A stretch of 64,000 nucleotides of DNA from assembly GCA_964562015.1 (NCBI GenBank), contig CAZLRH010000010.1:1-64000 (forward strand), written 5' to 3'. Origin of the DNA: CAZLRH01 sp964562015 (lineage in GTDB: Bacteria; Verrucomicrobiota; Verrucomicrobiia; Opitutales; JABDGR01). Position numbers and translations under genes: made by a program. Under the pieces are notes generated by a model. That model was given only the letters and a program-made list of their open reading frames with translations. It was not told where the DNA came from and did no database searches. Shown here piece by piece: positions 52,410-61,879 of this stretch (the stretch's first letter is position 1; each line of letters begins with the position of its first letter).

Positions 52410-53450
52410 ATGTATGATGCGAAATCTGCGGTCACGGTGTTGACGGCCTTGCTCGGCGCCGGGGCCGAGGGCTATGTGTCCGGTGAGGAACTGGCGGGCT
52501 TGCTCGGCGTTTCGCGCGTGAGCGTGTGGGCGCGGCTGCAAAAATTGCAGCACGACGGACTGGCTTTTAAGGCCGTGCGCGGTCGCGGTTACCGGTTGGC
52601 GCGGGAGCCGGAAACGCTGCATCCCGCAGTGCTCGAGGCCTACGGGCGTTTGCGGGCGCAGGGCAAGGACGCGGCCCGCTTTCAGGTGATCTATCTGCCG
52701 GAAATTGACAGCACCAACGAGGAGGCCGAACGGCGGTTGGCTGCGGGCGCGAAGACACCGCTGGTGGTTTTCGCGGGCCGGCAGACGGCGGGCCGCGGGC
52801 GGCTGGGGCGCGCCTGGCACAGCCGCGAAACCGGCGGGTTATATTTGAGTTTTGGATTTCAACCGCGCCTGCCGCCCGCGGGCATGCCGAAATTCACCCT
52901 TTGGATGGGGCTGCGTTTATGCCGAATGCTGAACGAGACGCACGGGCTGCCCGTGCGCGTGAAATGGCCCAACGATTTGGTGCATGAGGGCCGCAAGCTC
53001 GCGGGGATGCTGACGGAGGCGCGCATCGATGCCGATGTGATGCGCGACCTGATTTTCGGTCTCGGCTTGAACGTGAACGGCGATCCCGCGCACTGGGGCA
53101 AGGCCGGTGGCGAGGCCGCGCGCGTGGCCGCCACTTTGCAGCAAGTCAACGGCGGCCGGTCCCTTCCCCTCAATCTCATCGCGGCGGACGTGGCGGCGGC
53201 GGGGGTGCGCGCCTACGAGGATTTTATCGCCGGCCTGCCGGAGCGCGAATTCAACGCCCTGTGGAAAAGCTACGATGCGCTTGCGGGCCGCGAAGTCACC
53301 GTGCGCAGCGCCGACGGCGAATGGCGCGGGCGCGCAGCGGGTCTCGAGCCGTCCGGCGCGCTGCGTCTCACCTTGGCGGATGGCACGGTGCGGACAGTAT
53401 CGTCCGGCGATGTCACGCTCGGAGGCTATGCAGAAAAATCGAAAGCATAA
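52410..53450 (+). CDS. birA: Biotin-[acetyl-CoA-carboxylase] ligase with N-terminal HTH
   Basis: A 346-residue bifunctional-type BirA. The N-terminal winged HTH (SGEELAGLLGVSRVSVWARLQKLQ) suggests it may also act as a biotin-responsive repressor. The ligase core shows the biotinyl-AMP loop GRGRLGRAW, KWPNDLVHEGRKLAGMLTE and GLGLNVN. A C-terminal SH3-like domain (GREVTVRSADGEWRGRAAGL) follows. It biotinylates AccB. coaX follows 136 bases downstream, a frequent pairing. The stop codon overlaps the CGCTGAGCGATAAATG repeat word. Confidence 0.93.
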   Translation: MYDAKSAVTVLTALLGAGAEGYVSGEELAGLLGVSRVSVWARLQKLQHDGLAFKAVRGRGYRLAREPETLHPAVLEAYGRLRAQGKDAARFQVIYLPEIDSTNEEAERRLAAGAKTPLVVFAGRQTAGRGRLGRAWHSRETGGLYLSFGFQPRLPPAGMPKFTLWMGLRLCRMLNETHGLPVRVKWPNDLVHEGRKLAGMLTEARIDADVMRDLIFGLGLNVNGDPAHWGKAGGEAARVAATLQQVNGGRSLPLNLIAADVAAAGVRAYEDFIAGLPEREFNALWKSYDALAGREVTVRSADGEWRGRAAGLEPSGALRLTLADGTVRTVSSGDVTLGGYAEKSKA

Positions 53451-53540
53451 TCGCTGAGCGATAAATGCTAATGGCAGAGTCTCTTGGGTGAAACGGACTG
53501 CCGCCTGTTGAATCTTAAATATTGAATCTTGAATTTCGCA
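53448..53540. repeat. Repeat words after birA (CGCTGAGCGATAAATG and TTGAATCTTAAATA)
   Basis: TCGCTGAGCGATAAATGCTAATG begins with the birA stop codon and matches the parA 3' word at 21208. TTGAATCTTAAATA (53508-53521) is exactly repeated from 52342-52355. The rest of the gap to coaX shows nothing else. Confidence 0.75.
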
Positions 53541-53586
53541 GGTTCGGCGTTGGCAGCGCGCCGAAAACAACCTTTAGTGGCCCGCA

Positions 53587-54372
53587 ATGAACGTGCTCTG
53601 CATCGATGTGGGCAACACGCGCACGCACCTCGGGGTGTTGCGCGACGGCGAAGCCCTATGGCAGACGACGGTGCCGTCGCGCGCCGCCGCCGACCCGCAA
53701 GAGGGCGTCGGCCCGCTGTTGGCGGAATTGGCGCGCGGACCGATGGTGCCTGCGGGCATTTCCTTTTGCTCCGTCGTGCCCGCGGTGACGACCGTACTGC
53801 AGCCGCTGCTCGCGGCCACCGGCTGGCCCCTCTTTCATCTGACCTGGGAGAAATGTCCCGCGCTGGGTTTGCCGTTGGATTTTCCGCACCCGGCGCAAAT
53901 CGGCCAGGACCGCCTCGCGCTGGCCATCGGGGCGCGGGCGCGTTTCGGTGCGCCGGTGATTGCCATCGGGCTCGGCACGGCAGTGACCTTCGATGTCGTC
54001 AACCGGCGCGGCGCGTATGAGGGCGGCATCATCGCACCAGGGCTCGCCATCATGACGCGCTACTTGCACGAGCAAACGGCGCTGCTGCCGGCGTTGAACC
54101 CGGAGGATTTGCTCGTTTCCGCGGGCATCGGCAAAAGCACGGAGGAGGCAATGAAGATTGGCTGCACGGTGGGCTTTGCCGGCATGATCAAGGCGCTGCT
54201 CGAACGCGTGCTGGACGAAATGCGCCAGCGCGGCGATACCCAGGTGAAAGTGGTCGCCACCGGCGGCAACGTCGGCAATCTGCCGCGCGCCTGGCTCGGC
54301 GAAATTGAATTTGACCCGGACCTGCTCTTGCGCGGATTGCACGAGGCCTGGCGCCGCCGGCCTTCGGCTTAA
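53587..54372 (+). CDS. coaX: Type III pantothenate kinase
   Basis: A 261-residue enzyme phosphorylating pantothenate, the first step of CoA synthesis. Family motifs: MNVLCIDVGNTRTHLGVL (phosphate loop), GQDRLALAIGARARFG (substrate loop), VIAIGLGTAVTFDVV (Asp/Thr), YEGGIIAPGL and VATGGNVGNL. Its 3' end converges with the AsmA-like gene; the stop codons overlap in a TTAA at 54369-54372. Follows birA. Confidence 0.93.
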   Translation: MNVLCIDVGNTRTHLGVLRDGEALWQTTVPSRAAADPQEGVGPLLAELARGPMVPAGISFCSVVPAVTTVLQPLLAATGWPLFHLTWEKCPALGLPLDFPHPAQIGQDRLALAIGARARFGAPVIAIGLGTAVTFDVVNRRGAYEGGIIAPGLAIMTRYLHEQTALLPALNPEDLLVSAGIGKSTEEAMKIGCTVGFAGMIKALLERVLDEMRQRGDTQVKVVATGGNVGNLPRAWLGEIEFDPDLLLRGLHEAWRRRPSA

Positions 54373-57300
54373 CGCGCATTGCCCCCGCGGCTGGTCGTGG
54401 CGCCGGGTGAATTTCCATTCGTCGTCGGCGGGATTTCCGCCGGAGGAGCCTGCTCGCGCAGCGCGGTCGGCGGGTAGGCGAGCGAAGGCAGTTGCGGGCT
54501 GCCGTCCGGGTTCGACGGGTAGCCCGGAATCGGCGGACTAGTGATGGTCTTCTCGTCAAACATCCGCAGCGGATCGACATTGAGACCCCAGTCGGGGGCA
54601 TTCAACGTGCCGCGCAAATTCACGGTGAACGCATTGATGGGGCTGCTCACGAGGTTGATGATTTGCGAAATCACCGGCATCTTCCACTGTCCGAGCGGAA
54701 ACATCACGGCCCGGAAATCCATCCGCTCTTCCGGAAAATAATACAGCCCCGCCGCCTTGATTTTGGCGGAGGGCCCGGTGATCTCCAAATCCGGGAAGCG
54801 CGCGTACTTGTTCGCAATCTCGATTTTGCTGGTGGCGGCGTCGAGCTCGAGGCTGCCCAGGGGCATCAGGGTGTTGGAGAGCAAGCGGGAAAGCGGGCCG
54901 AACAATTGCAACTGGCCCAGCTTCGCTTCGTAAATGCGCGCGTGGCCGCTGCCGGCAAAACTTTCCTGATGGCCCAGCAGCATCTTGGCCCCCAGCGTCA
55001 AATCCATTTTCCCCGGCCGGGCGAGGTCGCTCAACACGCCGGCTTTGGCCGGCAGGCCGCCGGCTGCTTCCGGGGCGGAGGCGGCCGTTGGCGTGGAGGT
55101 GAGGTTGCCGTCGTCCGGCGACTTGAATTGCGCCAGGGCGGAAAGAAAGCCCGTGTGATGCCCGCCATAAATGGTGGCGTTGAACGACAGTTCGTTGCCC
55201 GCGGCCACGCGTTCGAGCTTCACCTTGGCGCGGCCCTCGCCGCCCGCGACCCCGAAATCCACGTCCGGCGCATCGGTGAAATCGTTATAAATTGTAACAT
55301 TTCCACGCAGCCAATCCAGCGGCACGTTGTAGGCCCGCATAGGCTGGGGCATGTCCACCTGGAGCTGGGTGGCCTGCGCCTCCGGCTGCGGGTTGACCGT
55401 ATCGCCGATGCGAAAATCCACGTGGAGGGTCGGCGGCGTGGGGCAGTCCACCGGGCGCACGATTTCCATGACCTCGGGGCCGGCCAGTTTCGCGGCCTGC
55501 GCCAGGGGCAGCGTGCTGTCGAAAACGAAATGCTCCTCGTAGTTGTGCAGGTAGGGCGGCTTCATCAACCACATCATCGCGCCGGAAAGGCGGCCTCCGC
55601 CGGCTGCAGCGTCGATATCGTAAACCGCGACGACATCCGGCTGCTGGTAAATGCGCAAATCGACCTGGTCAATCGGGACGCCCCGCACGGTGGCACCGGT
55701 GACACTGGCGGAGCCGAAGAGCGTGTCCGACGTCGCGGAGCCGCCCTGGTAATCGATATCCGCCTGCGGCCAATGCGTGCCGGGCACAATGTCCTTCCAG
55801 ACCTGCAGCCACCATTTGCCGATATAATGATCGAGCACGTGCGGGTCGAGGGTGCCATGCACCAGCACCCGAAAATCCGGCCCATTTAAATTCTGGGTGA
55901 AGCCGCCGTCCACGCGCCATTGCGAATTCCAACAGGTGGCGTCGTCGATCACGAGCCGCTCCGGAGTCAGCCGCCCGCGCGCGCGCACGGCGTCGAGGTG
56001 GAGGGCTTGAAACTGCACGCCGCCCGCTTCGAATTCGTAATCCAGCGCGCCGCTTTTGAAGCCCTGCTCGAGCGTGATGTGCCCGCGGCTGAAGGGCGGC
56101 CGGTCGAAGGTAAGCGAATTCAACGCCGCCGGCATTTTTTCGCGGGCCGCCGCGAGCACGACGCTCGGATCGACATACGCGCCGTAGTCCAGCGCCAGCG
56201 TGCGGTCATCGATGTTTACCTGGCCCATCGCCTTGAGCCAGTTTTTCCCGCGCGAGGCGTAGTACTCGAAATCCACGCGGGGCCATTGCTCCAAATCCGC
56301 CCGCGCCGCCATGTTGTCGAAGGCAAACCCATAAATCGACACCGGGCTGATGTTGAGCCACACATGCGGCGGACGGCCCAGCAACCCGTCGAGCCCGTCC
56401 TGCAATTGCACGAGGGCCCAGGCCGGGCCGCCGTCAACGATTTGCCGCTCCTCGCCGTCGGCGGTGGGCGCGACAAAATGCACGGTTTCGAGCCAGGCCA
56501 CGGCGGAGTTCGTGGCGGAGCGCAACTTGCCGCCGTCGTAATCAACATTCACGCGCATCCAGTATCGTCCGAGCGTCAAATTGTCCACCGGCGGGCGCGC
56601 GCCGTCGGCCAGCAGATAAACCTGGGCATGCGTCGTGCCCGGCTCACTGGCGTCGAGCTGGATGGTCACGAGCGGATTCTCAATGAGTGCCAGTTGTGCC
56701 CGCACATGATCAATCTGCCGCGCCCATTGCCGGTATTTTCCCGCGAGCGAGGGGGCCGGCGCGGGCGGGCCAAACGAGGGCGGCGGGGGCAGGCCGGCGG
56801 GGTGGGGCGCTTCCTCTGGTTTCGTCCCCGGCGGCGGCACGATGAATGCGCCGGACGCGATGACGCGCGCGTTCATCACCTGCGCGTGCAGGTAGGCCAG
56901 TTGCCACCAGGCGCCGCCCTGGTTGGAAAGGGAAACGTCGAAATTGCTGACCAGCGTTTCGCGCTGGCCTGAAGCGGACGCTTCCGGCGGGCAATACAAA
57001 CTCGCCGCCGTCATTTGCAACTCCGACACCGCAAACTGGCCACCGAACGCCAGGCGCAGCCAGTTCGGTTCAACGAGCAAGGAGTTGGCCTCCGCCACCG
57101 GATCCGGCGAGCCGTGGAGATAAATCTGCGGGGCCGTGAGCAGCAAGCTGCCCGACAGCGTCACTTCCATCGATTCAAACCGCACGCTGACGCCTTCCGC
57201 CTGCAAGCGGTCTTCCAACGCCGACTGCACAAAATCCGGGAGGCGCAAATGGCGGTTGGTGGAAACCAGCGCCAGCACGAACACTTGCAGGGTAAACAGG

Positions 57301-57395
57301 AGCAGCAGCGCCAGATTCAACAATCCCCGCAACAGCCGGAACCACCACGGCGGTCGGCCGCGGCCCGCAGTCGGCGCCGTGGAGGAATCAGGCAC
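54369..57395 (-). CDS. AsmA/DUF3971-like envelope protein
   Basis: A 1008-residue protein with one N-terminal membrane helix (FRLLRGLLNLALLLLFTLQVFVLALV) and a very long beta-rich region (large AsmA-type taco fold) ending in an AsmA_2-like C-terminal domain with phrases such as YYFPEERMDFRAVMFPLGQWKMPVISQIINLV. Such proteins span the periplasm and help lipid transport to the outer membrane. GTG at 57393-57395 is preferred because the longer Arg-rich N-terminus would be out-of-frame reading of the upstream gene. Last in the gld operon. Confidence 0.72.
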   Translation of the reverse strand: MPDSSTAPTAGRGRPPWWFRLLRGLLNLALLLLFTLQVFVLALVSTNRHLRLPDFVQSALEDRLQAEGVSVRFESMEVTLSGSLLLTAPQIYLHGSPDPVAEANSLLVEPNWLRLAFGGQFAVSELQMTAASLYCPPEASASGQRETLVSNFDVSLSNQGGAWWQLAYLHAQVMNARVIASGAFIVPPPGTKPEEAPHPAGLPPPPSFGPPAPAPSLAGKYRQWARQIDHVRAQLALIENPLVTIQLDASEPGTTHAQVYLLADGARPPVDNLTLGRYWMRVNVDYDGGKLRSATNSAVAWLETVHFVAPTADGEERQIVDGGPAWALVQLQDGLDGLLGRPPHVWLNISPVSIYGFAFDNMAARADLEQWPRVDFEYYASRGKNWLKAMGQVNIDDRTLALDYGAYVDPSVVLAAAREKMPAALNSLTFDRPPFSRGHITLEQGFKSGALDYEFEAGGVQFQALHLDAVRARGRLTPERLVIDDATCWNSQWRVDGGFTQNLNGPDFRVLVHGTLDPHVLDHYIGKWWLQVWKDIVPGTHWPQADIDYQGGSATSDTLFGSASVTGATVRGVPIDQVDLRIYQQPDVVAVYDIDAAAGGGRLSGAMMWLMKPPYLHNYEEHFVFDSTLPLAQAAKLAGPEVMEIVRPVDCPTPPTLHVDFRIGDTVNPQPEAQATQLQVDMPQPMRAYNVPLDWLRGNVTIYNDFTDAPDVDFGVAGGEGRAKVKLERVAAGNELSFNATIYGGHHTGFLSALAQFKSPDDGNLTSTPTAASAPEAAGGLPAKAGVLSDLARPGKMDLTLGAKMLLGHQESFAGSGHARIYEAKLGQLQLFGPLSRLLSNTLMPLGSLELDAATSKIEIANKYARFPDLEITGPSAKIKAAGLYYFPEERMDFRAVMFPLGQWKMPVISQIINLVSSPINAFTVNLRGTLNAPDWGLNVDPLRMFDEKTITSPPIPGYPSNPDGSPQLPSLAYPPTALREQAPPAEIPPTTNGNSPGATTSRGGNAR

Positions 57396-57399
57396 GAAG

Positions 57400-59460
57400 T
57401 TAAGGGCTGGCGGCACCCGTCGCCGGCGCGGGACTGGGCGCGGCGCCATTTGCGCTGGGCGGAACCGTGCCCGCCGGCGGCGAAGGCACCGCGCGCGGGT
57501 CAATCGGCTGATCTATTTGCCGCAACGCCCGCTCGACCACCGCCGGCGGAGTTTTGGACAACGTCACCACATTGAGCGCGTCAATCAAGTCCTGCGGGAG
57601 GGTGAAAATCATCGCGGGTTGGGGTGTGCCGCCAACTTGCATCGAGCCGCCCAGCCGTTCACTGAAATAAAAGGTCAGCGTCTTGGCCTGGGTTTGGGTC
57701 TGATCGGCGCCCGGCAGGCGGATGTCCGCGTCGAGCCGGTAATGCCACGGTACCGGCGTGGAGGCATCGAGTTGAAAATGGTCGGTGAAGCCCGCGAGCA
57801 GGTAGGTCTTGATGCGGAATTTGTGGATGGATTGCTCAAGTTTCTGGACGCTCAGGCGCGTGGGCTCCGGCTCGGCCGCCAGCACCGCCGCCCAGGTGGT
57901 TTGTGTCGCGCTGAGGGCGTAGTTGAACACCGTTTCGTTGGACGACAAATCCGTCAGCTTGAGCCCAGCCACTTGTGCCGCGGCGGAAAGAGTTTCCAGG
58001 GTGCGGTCGCGATAATTGAGTGGGTTGAGGCTCAATTCATCCAGAATTGCCGGGCCGATTTCGTACACAAACGGCGCGCCGTCGACGGTGGCATAGTAGC
58101 GCGCGGGCGCGGGGTCAGTGCGCACTCCGACTTTCATGACGTAGGTCTTGTCGGCCTTCAAGGTCAGCACGCGCTGCGGCTCATCGAGGCCGAAGGTTTT
58201 CAAATCATCGGCGGTGGGCGCGGTGTCGCTGGCAAACTTGACGGCGTTCAAATCATGCAGCCAGCTGAGCAAATCGGTGACGACGGAGGTGTCGGCGGGC
58301 ACCGGCACCGGACCGCCCGCTTCCTGCGCGAGGAGCTGCCAGGGATCGGCGCCGGTTTCGTTTTTCTGAATGTGTACGGCTTGGTTCCCGGACTGCACCG
58401 TGAAGTCGGTCACTTTCGGGACGCTAAAGTCCAAAAACCGCCGCTCGCGCAACGAGTCCTGGGCCTCCTGCAAGCCGGTGAAGATGGCAGCATCGACGGT
58501 GAAAATAGCGGGCGAGCCTTCGAGCTGCGCGTAATATTGCGCGGAGACGGACTGCGTCACGCGGTCGCCGAGCAGGAGGGTTTGCGGGGTGTTGCCCACG
58601 AGCGTCACGCGCATGAAGGGATTGGTCAGACCTTGGCGCGTCGGGTCCTGCTGGGCCGCGGGCAGGAACAGTTTCACGTTCAACGTCGCCAATTTTTCAA
58701 TCATGCCGTTGACGGCGCCGTTGTTGGCGGGCGCCTGGATCGGCGTGTCGAAACGCCATTGGTCGGTTTTGTCTTTGGTCAGCGTCACTTTCAAGGCCGT
58801 GGCGGCGGGCGGATCGGCCGTGGTGGTCGGCGCGGGGCCGGGCGCGCCGCGTCCGGGCGTGCCGGTAGGCGCACCAATGCGGACAGTGAGGCCGCGGATT
58901 TCAAAGAACGGCAGCGAGAACACCAACGTGCTGCGCAAATCATCCAGGGGCATCAGCAGGTCTTGCAGCAAATCCAAGGGCACGACCCAAATCATGCGGT
59001 CGGCCGGATTCATGACGTACAGACCGCCGGCGGCGGGGGTAGGCGTGCCGACAAACAACTGCGCACTGCGGGAGCCCGCGACTACCTGCAATTTCAGCGC
59101 GGGATCTTCCAGCCCGAAATCTTTCAGCGTCTGGCCGCTGTCGGCCAGGGCATCGGCGGAGAAGGGCTTGACGTTTTGCTCGAGGAAATTCAGTTGGGAA
59201 ATCAATTTCTGCACTTCGAATTCATTGGCGGGCCAGTCCACCGGCTGGGTGATGCGCCATTTGCCGCTGGCGTCGCGTGTCAGCGTGCGATTCTCGCTCA
59301 AGGCGCGACCGCTGATTTCGATTTTGTCCAAATTGGACATGTTCGCCATCAACGGCCCATGCAAGGGCGCAGTTTGCTGGGCCGAGCGGTCCAACCGCCA
59401 AAGGGCGAAGAACACGGCCAGGTTGGCCAGCAGCAGGACGAGGGTGAGTTTCAGGCGCAT
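57400..59460 (-). CDS. DUF4340-domain protein of the gld ABC operon
   Basis: A 686-residue protein with an N-terminal membrane anchor (MRLKLTLVLLLANLAVFFALW) and long beta-rich repeats of the DUF4340 kind, for example DKIEISGRALSENRTLTRDASGKWRITQPVDWPAN and the GLEDP / FGLDEPQRVLTLK segments. DUF4340 genes sit beside GldG-type genes in many bacteria. ATG 59458-59460 is chosen as it opens the membrane segment. Confidence 0.78.
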   Translation of the reverse strand: MRLKLTLVLLLANLAVFFALWRLDRSAQQTAPLHGPLMANMSNLDKIEISGRALSENRTLTRDASGKWRITQPVDWPANEFEVQKLISQLNFLEQNVKPFSADALADSGQTLKDFGLEDPALKLQVVAGSRSAQLFVGTPTPAAGGLYVMNPADRMIWVVPLDLLQDLLMPLDDLRSTLVFSLPFFEIRGLTVRIGAPTGTPGRGAPGPAPTTTADPPAATALKVTLTKDKTDQWRFDTPIQAPANNGAVNGMIEKLATLNVKLFLPAAQQDPTRQGLTNPFMRVTLVGNTPQTLLLGDRVTQSVSAQYYAQLEGSPAIFTVDAAIFTGLQEAQDSLRERRFLDFSVPKVTDFTVQSGNQAVHIQKNETGADPWQLLAQEAGGPVPVPADTSVVTDLLSWLHDLNAVKFASDTAPTADDLKTFGLDEPQRVLTLKADKTYVMKVGVRTDPAPARYYATVDGAPFVYEIGPAILDELSLNPLNYRDRTLETLSAAAQVAGLKLTDLSSNETVFNYALSATQTTWAAVLAAEPEPTRLSVQKLEQSIHKFRIKTYLLAGFTDHFQLDASTPVPWHYRLDADIRLPGADQTQTQAKTLTFYFSERLGGSMQVGGTPQPAMIFTLPQDLIDALNVVTLSKTPPAVVERALRQIDQPIDPRAVPSPPAGTVPPSANGAAPSPAPATGAASP

Positions 59461-59513
59461 GACGGCGGCTGCGAAGTTCGAGGATGAAAGAGGGAAGGGT
59501 GAATGACAACGCC

Positions 59514-61055
59514 TTAGCGGTGCCGCGTGAAGTACACGAAGCCGCCGACCAGCGCCAGGCCGGCCGGCAGCAACAGGAACCGCCACACGAGCCCGTTGAC
59601 GTTCTCCTGGCTCAGGCCGACCTTGAAGGAAAAGGGCGGTTTCGGCGGGATGTTCAGCATGTTTTTCTGCTCGAGCATGTAGTTCAAGGTGTTTTGCAGG
59701 AGATACGGATTGCCCAACTGGTCCATGCCGGCATTGCTGATAAAGTCGGCATTGCCAAAGACAATCATGCGCCCGCCGGGAAGATTCAAGGTGCCGGGTG
59801 AACGCTGCTCGGCCATCGTCGCCACCGGCACGCCGTTGGCCGGGTCGGCCACATCCCGCGCGGGATCATACACGAGGGGATTGCGCATCATATAATCGGC
59901 GGCGGCAAACGCAGATTTGGACGTGGCCATCAAGGGTGTCACGCGTAGCCGCTCGTTGAGCGGCGTGGTGCGGTCTTCGTCCACGGCCCGGGTGGGCCCG
60001 AACACCACCTGAACATTGTTATCCAGCAGGAACTGCGTAATGGGATTGTCCTTCGCATAGGAGCTGATGATCAAGTCACCTTGCGGGCTCATGGCTCCGG
60101 CGCTGAGGTCTCGCACCAGCCGGTCCTTTGCCAAAATGCCCCATTCATGAAAAAGATCGCCCAGCCCCGACTCCTGATCACCCAGCCCTGCATCCTGCCG
60201 CTTTCCATTGGGCGACAGGAAAACGAGCACCTGCCCGCCGCGCCCGCCGTTGGCCGGCGTCTGGTTCAGGTAGCGGCGCAGTTTTTCCACCTCGGCGGGC
60301 TGGAAAGAAATCGCCGGGGCGGCGATGATGACTGCGGCGGCATCGGCGGGCACACCCTCGTTGCCGGTCAATTTCAATTCCAGCGCCTCGAAATTGTGGT
60401 CGCGCAGAATTTGTTTCAGTTTGGAAAGGCCCGCCGTGGTGTTGGCGTCGCTCAGCATCTTCTCGCTGTGGCCGGTGGTGAAATAAATTTTTTCCGGCTT
60501 CGCTTGCACGAGGTTCAGGATGGCGGAGGTCACCGCGCGCTCACCCAAAAAGCCGGTAGGTTCGCCCATTTTCATCTCATACAAGTCCTTCGGCGAAAGC
60601 AGCCGGTGACCGCTGCCTTGCGCGACAATGAGCAGCGTGTCCGACGCGAGACCGTAGTCGGTCTTGAGCGCCTGGGTGCGGAGGTTATTCTTAAAAGCGT
60701 CCACTTCCTCGATTTCCAGCGGGACGTGCGAAGCTTCCGCCACCGCCTGATATTCGCGCAGTAGCGCCCGCAGTTCGTTGTTCGTGGCGTCGTTGTCGGC
60801 TTCGTTGCCGGGGCGGGGCTGGATGGCCAGAATGAGATGCACCGGTGGCGCACTTTTCGGAATGGCCGCGAGGTAGGCTTTCGTCTCCGCGCCCAGGGAG
60901 AAGCGGTGGTTCTCGGTCAAATCCCAGCGTTCAAAATGCCGCGCCGCGAAATAGTTCAAACCCGCCACCAAGGTCAGGCTCAAGCCGACCTGGGCCACGC
61001 GGTTAAGCGCATTGACCCAGCGGACAAAGCGAAACTCATCGAAGCGGGAAGGCAT
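59514..61055 (-). CDS. gldG: GldG-like ABC transporter auxiliary protein
   Basis: A 513-residue membrane protein of the GldG (ABC_transp_aux) family. N-terminal helix (VGLSLTLVAGLNYFAA), then DLTENHRFSLGAETKAYL (the LTxxxxYSLS-type motif), a Rossmann-like domain (KIYFTTGHSEKMLSD) and a C-terminal helix (LLLPAGLALVGGFVYF). About residue 290 it holds a 21-base tandem duplication (QDAGLGDQESGLGD). In Bacteroidetes GldG is needed for gliding; here it is more likely a general envelope ABC component. Confidence 0.82.
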   Translation of the reverse strand: MPSRFDEFRFVRWVNALNRVAQVGLSLTLVAGLNYFAARHFERWDLTENHRFSLGAETKAYLAAIPKSAPPVHLILAIQPRPGNEADNDATNNELRALLREYQAVAEASHVPLEIEEVDAFKNNLRTQALKTDYGLASDTLLIVAQGSGHRLLSPKDLYEMKMGEPTGFLGERAVTSAILNLVQAKPEKIYFTTGHSEKMLSDANTTAGLSKLKQILRDHNFEALELKLTGNEGVPADAAAVIIAAPAISFQPAEVEKLRRYLNQTPANGGRGGQVLVFLSPNGKRQDAGLGDQESGLGDLFHEWGILAKDRLVRDLSAGAMSPQGDLIISSYAKDNPITQFLLDNNVQVVFGPTRAVDEDRTTPLNERLRVTPLMATSKSAFAAADYMMRNPLVYDPARDVADPANGVPVATMAEQRSPGTLNLPGGRMIVFGNADFISNAGMDQLGNPYLLQNTLNYMLEQKNMLNIPPKPPFSFKVGLSQENVNGLVWRFLLLPAGLALVGGFVYFTRHR

Positions 61056-61086
61056 GGTGGTGACGGCGAAAAAGGAGAGGGCGCGG

Positions 61087-61857
61087 TTATGCCGTGGTGC
61101 GGCCTTCGACCAGGAGCGTCGTCAGGCCGAGCACCAGCAGGGTGTTGCTCGCATAATAAAAGAAGGGCCGCGAATCCACCACGCCGAGGCAAAAATCTTC
61201 CAGGTGCCGGAACGACTGCATGTAGGCCAGCGCGGGTTCGATCCATTTAAAATGTTCCAGGTCGTGGATGGGCGCGCGTTGCAGCAACCCCGCGCTGAGC
61301 ACCAGGATGAACAACAGCGAAAATGCGACCATGCCGGCGACCAGGGTGCTCCGCGTCAGGCTGCTGGAAAACACACCCACCGCCACGTAAAGCGTGCCGC
61401 TCACCGCGACAAATAAAAATCCGCCGAACAGGGACGCCGGGTCCACCAACCGCGGGTCCACCCGCCCCACGGGCAGGTATTCCTGGGCGATCCACGGGAA
61501 AATCAGCGTCAGCGCCCACAGCCCCAAGTACAGAAAATAAGCGGCGAAGTATTTGCCCAAGACGATTTCCAGCGCGGTCGCGGGCGTCGTGCGCAGCGCC
61601 TCCAGCGTGCCCAGCCGCCTTTCCTCCGCCACGCTTTTCATCGTCAGCAGCGGGACCATGAAAAACACCGGGAGCCAGAAAAGCTGAAAGTAAATTGTCG
61701 AGGGCAGCGCCGTCTCGGGCGACAAATCGTACTCGAAAAGGATGACAAAATACATGGTGCCCATCAACGCGAGGAACAGCACGCCCGCCACATAGGTCGC
61801 CGGCGAAACCGCGAGCATCCGCAACTCGTGCCACAAAAGGGTGGGAAAATGACGCAT
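61087..61857 (-). CDS. gldF: GldF-like ABC-2 permease
   Basis: A 256-residue permease with six membrane helices (LAVSPATYVAGVLFLALMGTM, LFWLPVFFMVPLLTM, AAYFLYLGLWALTLIF, FGGFLFVAVSGTLYVAVG and others). SVAEERRLGTLEALRTTP is the ABC-2 conserved loop. It pairs with the GldA ATPase 22 bases away. The ATG at 61855-61857 is used. Confidence 0.85.
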   Translation of the reverse strand: MRHFPTLLWHELRMLAVSPATYVAGVLFLALMGTMYFVILFEYDLSPETALPSTIYFQLFWLPVFFMVPLLTMKSVAEERRLGTLEALRTTPATALEIVLGKYFAAYFLYLGLWALTLIFPWIAQEYLPVGRVDPRLVDPASLFGGFLFVAVSGTLYVAVGVFSSSLTRSTLVAGMVAFSLLFILVLSAGLLQRAPIHDLEHFKWIEPALAYMQSFRHLEDFCLGVVDSRPFFYYASNTLLVLGLTTLLVEGRTTA

Positions 61858-61879
61858 GGTATATCCGGAAAGAGGGCGG

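Noticed and set aside
57136..59487. 783-residue plus-strand open frame
   Set aside because: Antisense to the DUF4340 gene; Arg/Gly-rich composition typical of shadow frames.
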